A stretch of DNA of 64,000 nucleotides from DATJGS01 sp035494735 (lineage in GTDB: Bacteria; Eisenbacteria; RBG-16-71-46). Of this stretch, positions 53,221-61,178 are shown piece after piece (position 1 is the first letter of the stretch; each line of letters starts with the position of its first letter). Position numbers and translations under genes: made by a program. The notes below the pieces were generated by a model. That model saw nothing but the letters and a program-made list of their open reading frames with translations, had not been told where the DNA came from and did no database searches. The stretch covers positions 186,001 through 250,000 of the forward strand of contig DATJGS010000010.1 of the NCBI GenBank assembly GCA_035494735.1. Reading direction: 5' to 3'.

Positions 53221-54827
53221 TCCACGATCACATCGTCGTCGGCTCGGGCATGACCGGGGCGCACGCCGCCGAGACGCTCGTCGAGAACGGCCGGCAGGTG
53301 CTCATGCTCGACGCCGGCGTCCGCGAGGAGCGCTACGCGCCGCTCGTGCCCGACACCGACTTCCTGACCGCGCGCGAGACCGACCTCGAGCAGCATCGCT
53401 GGCTGCTCGGCGATCGCTTCGAGGGCGTGCCCTGGGGCGCCGCCGCGCATACGCTCACGCCGCCGCGCCAGCACCTGATCGCGGGCAGCGAGCGCTGGCT
53501 GCCGCTCGAGGCGCGGGCGTTCCAGCGCATGGAGAGCCTGTGCTATGGCGGGCTCGGCGCCGGGTGGGGCGCGGGCGCGGCCGTGTACACGCCGCCGGAG
53601 CTGGAGACGATGGGTCTGGATCCGACGCGACTCGCCGAGGGCTATGCGACGATCGCGAAGCGCATCGGTTTGGCCGCCGAACTGGACGACGTGACGCCGT
53701 ACTGCGGAGCGGGCCTGCGCGCCACCCAGCCGCCGCTCGCGATGGACGGCAGCATCGCCCGGCTGCGCGCGAAGTACGCCGCGCGGCGCGCGGCGTTCCG
53801 CGCACGCGGCATCGCCATGGGCAAGATGCCGATGGCGGTGCTCACGCGCGACCTGGGCGAGCGGCGCGCGACGCGCTACACGGACATGGAGTTCTGGGCC
53901 GACCCCGAGCAGGCCGTGTACCGGCCGTGGATGACGGTCGACGCGTTGCGCCGTGAGCCGAACTTCGTGTACGAAGGCGGGCGCCTGGTCACGCGCTTCA
54001 GCGAGGCCGCGGACCACGTCGCGGTCGAGACCCTGCGCCTGGACGGCGGCGCGGCCGAGACGTTCCACGCGCGCCGGCTCGTGCTCGGCACCGGCACGCT
54101 GGGCACCGCGCGCATCGTGCTGCGCTCGATCGACCGCGACGCGCCGCTGCCGCTGCTCACGAACGGCTACTGCATCGCGCCGTGCGTGCACGTCGAGCGG
54201 CTCGGCCGTGCGCTCGAGCGCGAGCGCACGAGTCTCGGCCAGCTCGAGATGATGTTCGATCCGGGGCGCGCCGGGCTCGACGTGCGCATGGTGTCGCTGT
54301 ACACGTACCGCTCGCTGCTGCTGTTCAAGCTCGCGAAGGAAGTGCCGCTCGCGTTCGGCGACGCGCGGGCGCTGATGCACGCGCTGGTCGGAGCCGTGGT
54401 GCTGGCCACGATCAACCATCCGGATCACGCGGCGCCCGGCAAGTTCGTGCGCCGCGTGCCCGACGCGAACGCCCCCACCGGAGATGCGCTGGCCGTGACC
54501 CACGCCGTGACCGAGCCCGAGCGCCGCGACAACGATCGGGCCGAGCGGCGCATCCTCGCCGCGCTCTCGCTGCTCGGCTGCCACGCACTCAAGCGCCAGC
54601 ACCTGCCGAGCGGCGCGACCGTGCACTACGCCGGCACGCTGCCGTTCGCCGACGACGAGCGGCCGGCCTCGCTGGCGCGCGACGGCCGGCTGGCCGGGAC
54701 GCGACGCGTGTTCGTGGCCGACGGCTCGGGCTTCCGCTACCTGCCCGCGAACGGACTGACGCTCACGCTCATGGCCCAGGCGCATCTCGTGGCGCTCGGC
54801 CTCGCGCGGAGAACGCATGACGAGTGA
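53217..54827 (+). CDS. GMC-family FAD oxidoreductase
   Basis: A 536-residue GMC (glucose-methanol-choline) oxidoreductase: the FAD site HIVVGSGMTGAHAAETL near residues 5-21 with LMLDAG, YGGLGAGWGAGA in the middle, LVLGTGTLGTARIVLRS, and the C-terminal VFVADGSGFRYLPANGLTLT. These enzymes oxidise alcohols or sugars, passing electrons to oxygen or a quinone. In this operon it may oxidise a sugar or alcohol precursor of the polymer. Start GTG 53217 fits the GTGA overlap; GTG 53211 is closer to GGAGG. No signal peptide. Confidence 0.87.
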   Translation: MIHDHIVVGSGMTGAHAAETLVENGRQVLMLDAGVREERYAPLVPDTDFLTARETDLEQHRWLLGDRFEGVPWGAAAHTLTPPRQHLIAGSERWLPLEARAFQRMESLCYGGLGAGWGAGAAVYTPPELETMGLDPTRLAEGYATIAKRIGLAAELDDVTPYCGAGLRATQPPLAMDGSIARLRAKYAARRAAFRARGIAMGKMPMAVLTRDLGERRATRYTDMEFWADPEQAVYRPWMTVDALRREPNFVYEGGRLVTRFSEAADHVAVETLRLDGGAAETFHARRLVLGTGTLGTARIVLRSIDRDAPLPLLTNGYCIAPCVHVERLGRALERERTSLGQLEMMFDPGRAGLDVRMVSLYTYRSLLLFKLAKEVPLAFGDARALMHALVGAVVLATINHPDHAAPGKFVRRVPDANAPTGDALAVTHAVTEPERRDNDRAERRILAALSLLGCHALKRQHLPSGATVHYAGTLPFADDERPASLARDGRLAGTRRVFVADGSGFRYLPANGLTLTLMAQAHLVALGLARRTHDE

Positions 54828-55728
54828 CGCGGCCGCGCCCGCGAAACGCCTGCGCGTCGGCGTGACGGGCGCGAGCGGTTTCATCGGCCGCCACGTCGTC
54901 GCCCACCTGGCCAGGCTCGGGCACTCGGTCGTCGCGCTGCAGAGAAGCGGCGCGGGCGTCGCGCCCCCGCCGGGCGTCGACGTGCGGCGCTTCGTCATGC
55001 CCGACGGCTTCGACGACCACGCGTTCCAAGGGCTCGACGCGCTCGTGCACGGCGCGCTCGTCGAGTACACGCCGGCTCACCGCGACGCCGACACGATCAA
55101 CGCGCGCGCGCTGGAGCGCATCCTCGCGGTCACGCGGCAGGACGACACGCACGTCGTGTTCCTGTCCACGCTGTCGGCGCACGCGGGCGCGCGCTCGCAC
55201 TACGGGCGCAACAAGCTCGCATTGGAATCCATGCTCGATCCCGCGCGCGACACCGTGCTGCGCCTGGGGCTCGTGCTCGGCGACGGCGGCCTGTTCGGCT
55301 CGATGGTCGACCTCGTGCGCCGGGCGTCCGTGATCCCGCTCCCGGACGGCGGCCGGCAGCCGATCCAGACGCTGTGGATGGGCGATCTCGTGGACGTCGT
55401 CGAGCGCGTGACCACGCGGCGTCTGGCCGGGCGCTTCGAGGTGGCGACGACCGAGGTCTATACGATGCGCCGGCTCCACGAGGCCGTCATGGACGCGCTC
55501 GGCGTGAAGAAGACCCTCGTCCCCGTGCCACTCGCGCTGGTCAAGCTCGGGGCCGCGACGCTCGAGGCGCTGCGCGTGCCGTTCCCGATCGGCGTCGAGA
55601 ACGTGCTCGGCCTCGAAAGCCTGCGCGCGTTCGACAACGCGGCGGACATGCAGCGACTCGGCGTCGCGCCGCTCGGGCTCGAGGAGTCGGTCGCGGCGCT
55701 CGCGCGCGCGTGGCCGGCGCGCGCCTAG
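54817..55728 (+). CDS. NAD-dependent epimerase/dehydratase
   Basis: A 303-residue extended short-chain dehydrogenase: VTGASGFIGRHVV near residue 16 binds NAD(P), a Ser at FLSTLSAHAGARSHYGRNK gives the Ser-Tyr-xxx-Lys catalytic set, and the C-terminal part resembles nucleoside-sugar epimerases. It probably modifies a nucleotide sugar or the product of the GMC enzyme, whose gene it overlaps by 11 bp. Its TAG stop shares CTAG with the convergent GT4 gene. Exact reaction unknown. Confidence 0.88.
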   Translation: MTSDAAAPAKRLRVGVTGASGFIGRHVVAHLARLGHSVVALQRSGAGVAPPPGVDVRRFVMPDGFDDHAFQGLDALVHGALVEYTPAHRDADTINARALERILAVTRQDDTHVVFLSTLSAHAGARSHYGRNKLALESMLDPARDTVLRLGLVLGDGGLFGSMVDLVRRASVIPLPDGGRQPIQTLWMGDLVDVVERVTTRRLAGRFEVATTEVYTMRRLHEAVMDALGVKKTLVPVPLALVKLGAATLEALRVPFPIGVENVLGLESLRAFDNAADMQRLGVAPLGLEESVAALARAWPARA

Positions 55729-56942
55729 GGCCGCCGCGCGGCAGGGGCCTGGACTCCGCGCGCCGCGGATCCCAGCACGTCGTCCAGCACGCCGCGCACG
55801 CGGGCCGCGCCCACTTCGACCGCGAACTCGCGCGCCGCGCGCTCGCGCAGCCGCCCGCCGATGCGCGCGCACAGCGCGTCGTCGTCGAGCAGACGGTTCA
55901 CGGCGTCGGCCACCGCGCCCGCGTCGTGCGGCGCGATGAGGAAGCCGTCTTCCCCGTCTTTCACGTAGTCGGGAATGGCGCCGACGCGGGTGATGACCAT
56001 GGGCAGCCCGGCCGCCGCGCATTCCGGGACGACGAGCGGGAACGCCTCGGTCCACGACGGCGATACGAACACGCGGGACGTGACGTAGGCGCGCGCCTTG
56101 GCGCGGCCCTCGAGCGAGCCGAGGAACGTGACGCGCGAGGCGAGTCCACGGCGCGCCACGTCGGCGCGCACCATCGGCTCCTGCGCTTCCGTCTCGGCGA
56201 CTCCGCAAAGCACGAAGCGCGCCTCCGGATGGCGCTCGAGCACGCGCGGCATGGCGTCGAGCAACTCGCCGAGTCCCTTCGGCGCGGACAGCCGGCCCAT
56301 GAACAGCACGGCCTTCTCGCCGGCGAACAGCCATTCGGGACGCGCGTCGTGGGACAACCCGGCGAACGGCGCGAGATCCACGAGATTCGCCGACCACACG
56401 ACGTCGTCGCGCCGCCAGGCGTTCGCGAACGCGTCACGGTACGTCGGCCCGAGCACGATCACGCGGTGCGCCGCGCCCATCATCACGCGGCCGCAGGCGC
56501 GGCCGAATGCGGTCCGGACGGACGGGAACACGGTGTGCAGCGTGCCGTGGTAGTGGCACACCACCTTCGCGCCCGACAGCCGCGCGATCGCCATCAGCGC
56601 CCAGTCGCGCGTGAACGAGATGCCGGAGGCGGCGTGCACGTAGACGATCGCCGGGCGGAAGCGCGCGAGGCGCGCGACGAGGCGCGCGGCGTGGCGCACG
56701 AAGTCGACGAGCGAGCGCCACGACTGTTTCTCGACCGCCCAGCGCAGCGCGCCCTTGGACGTGTTCAGGCACTCGATCTCAAAATCCCGCGCCAGGCTCG
56801 AGCCGACCAGCATCTCGTTCATGAGCTGGACGCCGCCCAGGGGCGGCGGCAGCGGCCCGACCACGAGCATGCGCGGCCGCGGCGCGCGCGACGCGGGCGC
56901 GGGTGAGGCGCCGGGTCCTCCGCCTGCCGGCGCGCCGCTCAT
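55725..56942 (-). CDS. GT4 glycosyltransferase
   Basis: A 405-residue GT-B family 4 transferase: LVVGPLPPPLGGVQLMNEML opens the acceptor domain, YVHAASGISF and CHYHGTLH follow, and the donor half has VLFMGRLSAPKG and SPSWTEAFPLVVPECAAAGLPMVITRVGAIPD. It is preceded 4 bp upstream by the bidomain dehydrogenase on the same strand, so the pair likely supply and use a modified sugar. Confidence 0.9.
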   Translation of the reverse strand: MSGAPAGGGPGASPAPASRAPRPRMLVVGPLPPPLGGVQLMNEMLVGSSLARDFEIECLNTSKGALRWAVEKQSWRSLVDFVRHAARLVARLARFRPAIVYVHAASGISFTRDWALMAIARLSGAKVVCHYHGTLHTVFPSVRTAFGRACGRVMMGAAHRVIVLGPTYRDAFANAWRRDDVVWSANLVDLAPFAGLSHDARPEWLFAGEKAVLFMGRLSAPKGLGELLDAMPRVLERHPEARFVLCGVAETEAQEPMVRADVARRGLASRVTFLGSLEGRAKARAYVTSRVFVSPSWTEAFPLVVPECAAAGLPMVITRVGAIPDYVKDGEDGFLIAPHDAGAVADAVNRLLDDDALCARIGGRLRERAAREFAVEVGAARVRGVLDDVLGSAARGVQAPAARRP

Positions 56943-56946
56943 CGCG

Positions 56947-59145
56947 TCACGCCGATGCGACGGGCCCGTAGGGGAACCGCGTGTCGAGAACGATCACACG
57001 GCGCTCGAGGATGGAGCGATGCGCCGCGAGCAGGGCCTGCGTGGCGATCACGAAGCTGTCCGTGCGATCGACCGCGCCCGCGTCGCGCCGGAACTGCGCG
57101 AGCATCGCCTGCAGCATCGGCTTCTGCCCGAGGTCCGGCTGGAGGCGCTGGGTCCTGCCGTTGCGCCCGCCGCCGCGCAGCGTCAGCTCGCGGAAGCCCT
57201 CGAGCCGCGCCGATCGGCCGCCGCCCAGGACGTCGATGGTCTCGCGTTCCAGCCCGACGTTGCTGCCGCACACGTACTGCACGGTGCCGAGGCCGCCGTT
57301 CGCGAAGCGCATCTGGATGGCCCAGCTCTCCTCGCGATGCGCGGGGTCGGGCGTGGCCAGCGCGTGCACCTCGACGGGCAGGCTCTGCTGGAAGTGGATC
57401 GCCAGGTCGATGAAGTGGCACACGTCGCCGAACAGCACGCCGCCACCCTCGGCCGGATCCTGGTACCAGCTGTCGGCGGGCACCCCGGCCGAGCGCACCG
57501 TGCAGTTCACGTGACGCACCGCGACGCCCGCGAAGTGGTCGAGCGCGCGCACGGCGAGCGGCGCGAAGCGGCGATTGTGGCCGACCCACAGCGTCGGGCC
57601 GCCGGCGCCGCGCCGGCCGACGATCTCGAGCACCGGCGCGAGCTGTTCCGCGCTCATGGCCAGCGGCTTCTCGACGTAGACGTGCTTGCCGGCCGCGAGC
57701 GCCTCGGCGACGAGCCGCGCGTGCGTGTCGTGGCGCGTCGCCACCAGCACCGCGTTGATGTCGGGGTCGCGCATCAGCGAGGCCGAGTCGGTCGTCGCGT
57801 TGCGGAACCCGTAGCGCTTCGCGAGCGCCTCGGCGTTCGCGCCCTTGCTCGTGCAGATCGTCTCGAGGCTGAGCCCGGCCAGCGCGGAAAAATGCGGGAG
57901 CAGCATCGACTTCGCGTAGTTGCCGGCGCCGATCATGCCGAGCCGTACGGCGCCCGGCGTGCCGCCGACGAACGTCATGGTGCGCGCGGCCGCGTCCACG
58001 TCCGCCGCGCCGTGCTCCGCGTCCGGGTACTCGAACACGATGCCGACGGCGGACGCGAGATCGCCGTTCGCGATGCGATCGAACACACCGAGCGCCTCGC
58101 CAAACGGGAAGCGGTGCGTGATGAGCTTCGTCAGGTCGATCCGCCCCTGCTCCACGAGCTCGAGGAACGCGACGATGTTGCGGTGGGCCGTCCAGCGCAC
58201 GTAGCCGACCGGATAGTCGCGGCCGCGCGTCAGGTAATCGGCGTCCACCATCCCGGCGCCCATCGCGCGACTGAACAGGAAGTCGATCTCCTTGCCGAAG
58301 TACGTGCGCCAGTCGAGCTGGATCTCGGTGTTGCCGAGGCACACCACGCGGCCGCGGTCGCGCACGAGCTGCGCGGCCAGCTCGATCGGCTGGTTGCTCT
58401 TCGTCGACGTCGTGAGCAGCACGGCGTCGACGCCGGCGCCGCCGCTCACGCGCAGCGCGTGGTACAGCGCGTCGTCGCCGTCGGGCGCGACCGCGGCTTC
58501 GGCGCCGTTCGCGCGGGCCAGCGCGCACTTGCCGGCGTCCAGGTCGACGCCGACGACGCGGCAGCCGTTCGCCCGGCACAGCTGGACGAGGAACTGCCCG
58601 AGCAGGCCGAGCCCGACGATGGCCACGCTTTCGCCGAGTTCGAGCCGCGCCTGGCGCACGGACTGGAGCGCGATCGCGCCGATCGCGCTCGCGCTCGCCG
58701 CCTCGAGGCTCACGCTCGCCGGCACCGGCACCACGAGATTGCGCGGCACGGCGTTGAACTCGGCGTGGGTGGCCAGCCCTTCGCCGATGCACGCGACGCG
58801 ATCGCCGACGCGGAACTCGTCGACGTCGGCGCCGACGTCGACCACGGTGCCGGCACCGCTGTAGCCGAGCGTGGTCGGCGCCTTCAGGCGCTCCTGCACC
58901 TTGCGGAACGTGGGCATGACGCCCTGCTCCTTCAGCGTCTGCAGCACCTGGCGCACCTGATCGGGGCGTTCCCGGGCCTTCTCGGCCAGGTTCATGCGCG
59001 CTTGCGTCACCTTCATCTTTTCGGTGCCCACGCTCACGAACGAGAAGTGCATGCGCACCAGGACCTCGCCCGCGCCGACGCGCGGCAACGGCACGTCGCC
59101 GGCTTCGAGCCGGCCGTCAGCCAGGTACTGGCGGATCTGCTTCAC
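56947..59145 (-). CDS. Bidomain oxidoreductase (ADH-like + Gfo/Idh/MocA)
   Basis: A 732-residue fusion. Residues 1 to about 375 form a medium-chain alcohol-dehydrogenase-like domain (SFVSVGTEKMK, LGYSGAGTVVDVGADV, AIVGLGLLGQFLVQL for NAD); the usual zinc Cys and His ligands are absent. Residues about 400-732 form a Gfo/Idh/MocA sugar dehydrogenase (GMIGAGNYAKSML, ICTSKG, YVEKPLAM with the catalytic Lys, GGVLFGDVCHFIDLA). This fusion is known in surface-polysaccharide loci and probably oxidises or inverts a nucleotide or acyl sugar. A TGCTAGATT -10 lies upstream. Confidence 0.9.
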   Translation of the reverse strand: MKQIRQYLADGRLEAGDVPLPRVGAGEVLVRMHFSFVSVGTEKMKVTQARMNLAEKARERPDQVRQVLQTLKEQGVMPTFRKVQERLKAPTTLGYSGAGTVVDVGADVDEFRVGDRVACIGEGLATHAEFNAVPRNLVVPVPASVSLEAASASAIGAIALQSVRQARLELGESVAIVGLGLLGQFLVQLCRANGCRVVGVDLDAGKCALARANGAEAAVAPDGDDALYHALRVSGGAGVDAVLLTTSTKSNQPIELAAQLVRDRGRVVCLGNTEIQLDWRTYFGKEIDFLFSRAMGAGMVDADYLTRGRDYPVGYVRWTAHRNIVAFLELVEQGRIDLTKLITHRFPFGEALGVFDRIANGDLASAVGIVFEYPDAEHGAADVDAAARTMTFVGGTPGAVRLGMIGAGNYAKSMLLPHFSALAGLSLETICTSKGANAEALAKRYGFRNATTDSASLMRDPDINAVLVATRHDTHARLVAEALAAGKHVYVEKPLAMSAEQLAPVLEIVGRRGAGGPTLWVGHNRRFAPLAVRALDHFAGVAVRHVNCTVRSAGVPADSWYQDPAEGGGVLFGDVCHFIDLAIHFQQSLPVEVHALATPDPAHREESWAIQMRFANGGLGTVQYVCGSNVGLERETIDVLGGGRSARLEGFRELTLRGGGRNGRTQRLQPDLGQKPMLQAMLAQFRRDAGAVDRTDSFVIATQALLAAHRSILERRVIVLDTRFPYGPVASA

Positions 59146-59233
59146 GCTGGGGTCCTTGGCGACGGGTGGGTGCGGCCATCGCGGAATGGAGTTCGCGACG
59201 TGTCCGCGACGCGCGGGGCATGGATTGGCGCGG

Positions 59234-59239
59234 AATCTA
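59234..59239 (-). promoter_or_regulatory. Extended -10 for bidomain oxidoreductase gene
   Basis: Minus strand TGCTAGATT, with TAGATT at 59239-59234, identical to the -10 before the DUF2911 gene. No clear -35. Start near 59227, about 82 nt before the ATG. Confidence 0.3.
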
Positions 59240-59250
59240 GCACGCGTTCG

Positions 59251-59279
59251 TTCGAGGTGACCAGCCGCGCTGCTATGAT
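59251..59279 (+). promoter_or_regulatory. Promoter of the 59319 membrane protein gene
   Basis: TTCGAG (59251-59256), 17 nt, TATGAT (59274-59279) preceded by TGC. Good -10, modest -35. Start near 59286, 33 nt before the TTG start. Confidence 0.45.
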
Positions 59280-59318
59280 CCGGGCTTCGCTGCCCCGTGC
59301 CACGAGGAGGCCGCTCAC

Positions 59319-61067
59319 TTGGATACCCCGCACGCCGTCGATTCGCTTCCGCCCTTGCGCCGGGCGCGCGCGTTTCTCCTGGCGCTGGCCGCCGTCGTGG
59401 TCGTCGGGGCCGTCCTGCGGGCGCCGCAGGTGACGGCCTGGTCGTCGTCGTACCGCCTGAGCGAGGCGTTCAGCGGCGAGGAGGTCGAGAACATCCGGCT
59501 GTCGACGGGCATGCTGCACAAGCACTCGCTGAACCCCCACGCGTTCGAGTATCCGAGCCTGTTCTACTACCTGAGCCTGGCCGTCGAGGCCCCGCTCTCG
59601 GCGGCCGGCGCGGAATCCTGGACGCGCGACCTGGTGGCCGTGCGCTGCCTGTCGCTGGTGTTCGGCCTCGGCACGCTCGTGCTCGTCGGGCTCCTCGGCC
59701 GGCGCCTCGGCGGCGACGCGGCCGGCATCCTGGCGGCGGCCCTGGCCGCGTGCGACCGTACGCTGATCGACGTCTCGGCGCTCGCCAAGCCGAACGCGGC
59801 GCAGGGGTTCTTCTTCCTGCTCGGACTGCTCGCGCTCGCGTCGTTCGCCGCGCGACCGCGCGCCTCGCGCGCCACGCTCGCCGCGCTCGCGTTCGCGCTA
59901 GCCGCCGCGAGCAAATGGCTCGGCGTGCTCGGGCTCGCCGCGTTGCCGGTCGCCGCGCTGCTCGCGGGGGAGGCGAAGGGCGCGGCGCCCGGATGGCGCC
60001 GGCTGTGGTCCGGCGTGCGCGGCGCGCTCGCGGCGCGCGTTCCCGGGTGGACGGTCGCGGTGCCGTTCGTCGTGTTCGGCGTCGTGTTCCTCATCTGCGT
60101 CCCCTACGCCCTGCTGTCGCCGCGCGAGTTCGGCTTCGGCTTCGCGCAGACGTTCACGGCCCAGTCCCTGCACCAGCGCCCCGGCGAGTGGTGGGCCCCG
60201 CTGGATTTCCTGGTGGGCTCGCTCGGGCCGTTCGGCGTCGTGCTCGCGGCCTCGGGCCTGGTGTGGGCCGCGCGCCGCCTCGCGCGCTGGGACGGCTCGG
60301 CCGAGGATCGCGGCACCACGCTGCTCCTGTGGTGGGCGCTCAAGTACGGCGCACTCGTGCTCCTCGTCTTCGTGAAGCTGCCGTCGTACATCGATCTGTG
60401 GATCCCGGGCCTCGCGATGCTCGCGGGCGGCGCGTGGGCCGGATCGCGCGGCTGGCTGCGCGCGCCGCGCCTCTCCTGGGGCGCGGCGCTCGTGACGCTG
60501 ATCGTCGGCCTGCTGTGGAGTGGCGACTACGCGGCCGGCCGCGCCGACATCACGCGGGACACGCGCCTCGTCGCCGCTCGCTACCTCGAGCAACACGCGT
60601 CGCCGGGCGACACCGTGCTCGCCGACTTCGGAGCGTACGTGCCGGACGCGTTCCGCAACGTGCGCTGGAACTGGTGGGGTTCTCCACCGCGCGTCGTGTA
60701 CGACGAGAGCGCGACGTGGGGCCGCGACCCGGTGTGGCCCGAGTGGGTCGGCGGACACCGCCGGCTCGTGTTCGAAAACGTGAAATGGCAGCCGGCGTCG
60801 TCGTTGCTCGCGGCGCGGCCGCGCTGGGTGCTCACGACGGACGAATGGGAGCGCGCTCGGACCATGCCGGCGAGCGCGAGTGAAACCGCCGACCCGGACT
60901 ACGATCGCGCGCTGCGCGACGGAAGCGCCGGCTACGTGCTGCGCGGAATCACGGCGCCGCGCGGGTACACGACGGCGGAGGCCAGCGTCGATGAGCGCGG
61001 CCGGCAAACGAGCCTGCCGTCCGGCGCGTCCGGCCCGCCGATTCACATCTACGAACGGGTTCGCTGA
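59319..61067 (+). CDS. GT39-like membrane glycosyltransferase, TTG start
   Basis: A 582-residue GT-C type membrane protein with about 11 helices. The first outer loop contains SGEEVENIRLSTGMLHKHSLNPHAFEYPSLFYY, with the acidic pair and Pro/Tyr pattern of PMT-like enzymes; VSALAKPNAAQGFFFLLGLL and VKLPSYIDLWIPGLAML follow, and a soluble tail of about 160 residues ends it. TTG 59319 has GAGGAGG 8 nt upstream and no better start is available. Monocistronic or with the DUF362 gene 111 bp downstream. Confidence 0.78.
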   Translation: MDTPHAVDSLPPLRRARAFLLALAAVVVVGAVLRAPQVTAWSSSYRLSEAFSGEEVENIRLSTGMLHKHSLNPHAFEYPSLFYYLSLAVEAPLSAAGAESWTRDLVAVRCLSLVFGLGTLVLVGLLGRRLGGDAAGILAAALAACDRTLIDVSALAKPNAAQGFFFLLGLLALASFAARPRASRATLAALAFALAAASKWLGVLGLAALPVAALLAGEAKGAAPGWRRLWSGVRGALAARVPGWTVAVPFVVFGVVFLICVPYALLSPREFGFGFAQTFTAQSLHQRPGEWWAPLDFLVGSLGPFGVVLAASGLVWAARRLARWDGSAEDRGTTLLLWWALKYGALVLLVFVKLPSYIDLWIPGLAMLAGGAWAGSRGWLRAPRLSWGAALVTLIVGLLWSGDYAAGRADITRDTRLVAARYLEQHASPGDTVLADFGAYVPDAFRNVRWNWWGSPPRVVYDESATWGRDPVWPEWVGGHRRLVFENVKWQPASSLLAARPRWVLTTDEWERARTMPASASETADPDYDRALRDGSAGYVLRGITAPRGYTTAEASVDERGRQTSLPSGASGPPIHIYERVR

Positions 61068-61178
61068 CCGCCGAGCGCAGGGGCCGCGGCCCCACCCTGC
61101 CCGGCTCGAGCCGACCGCGCATGCCGCGCGGACCGCAACTGGCGCGGCCGTGTCGCGCCCGGTAGAATCATGGTCCGC

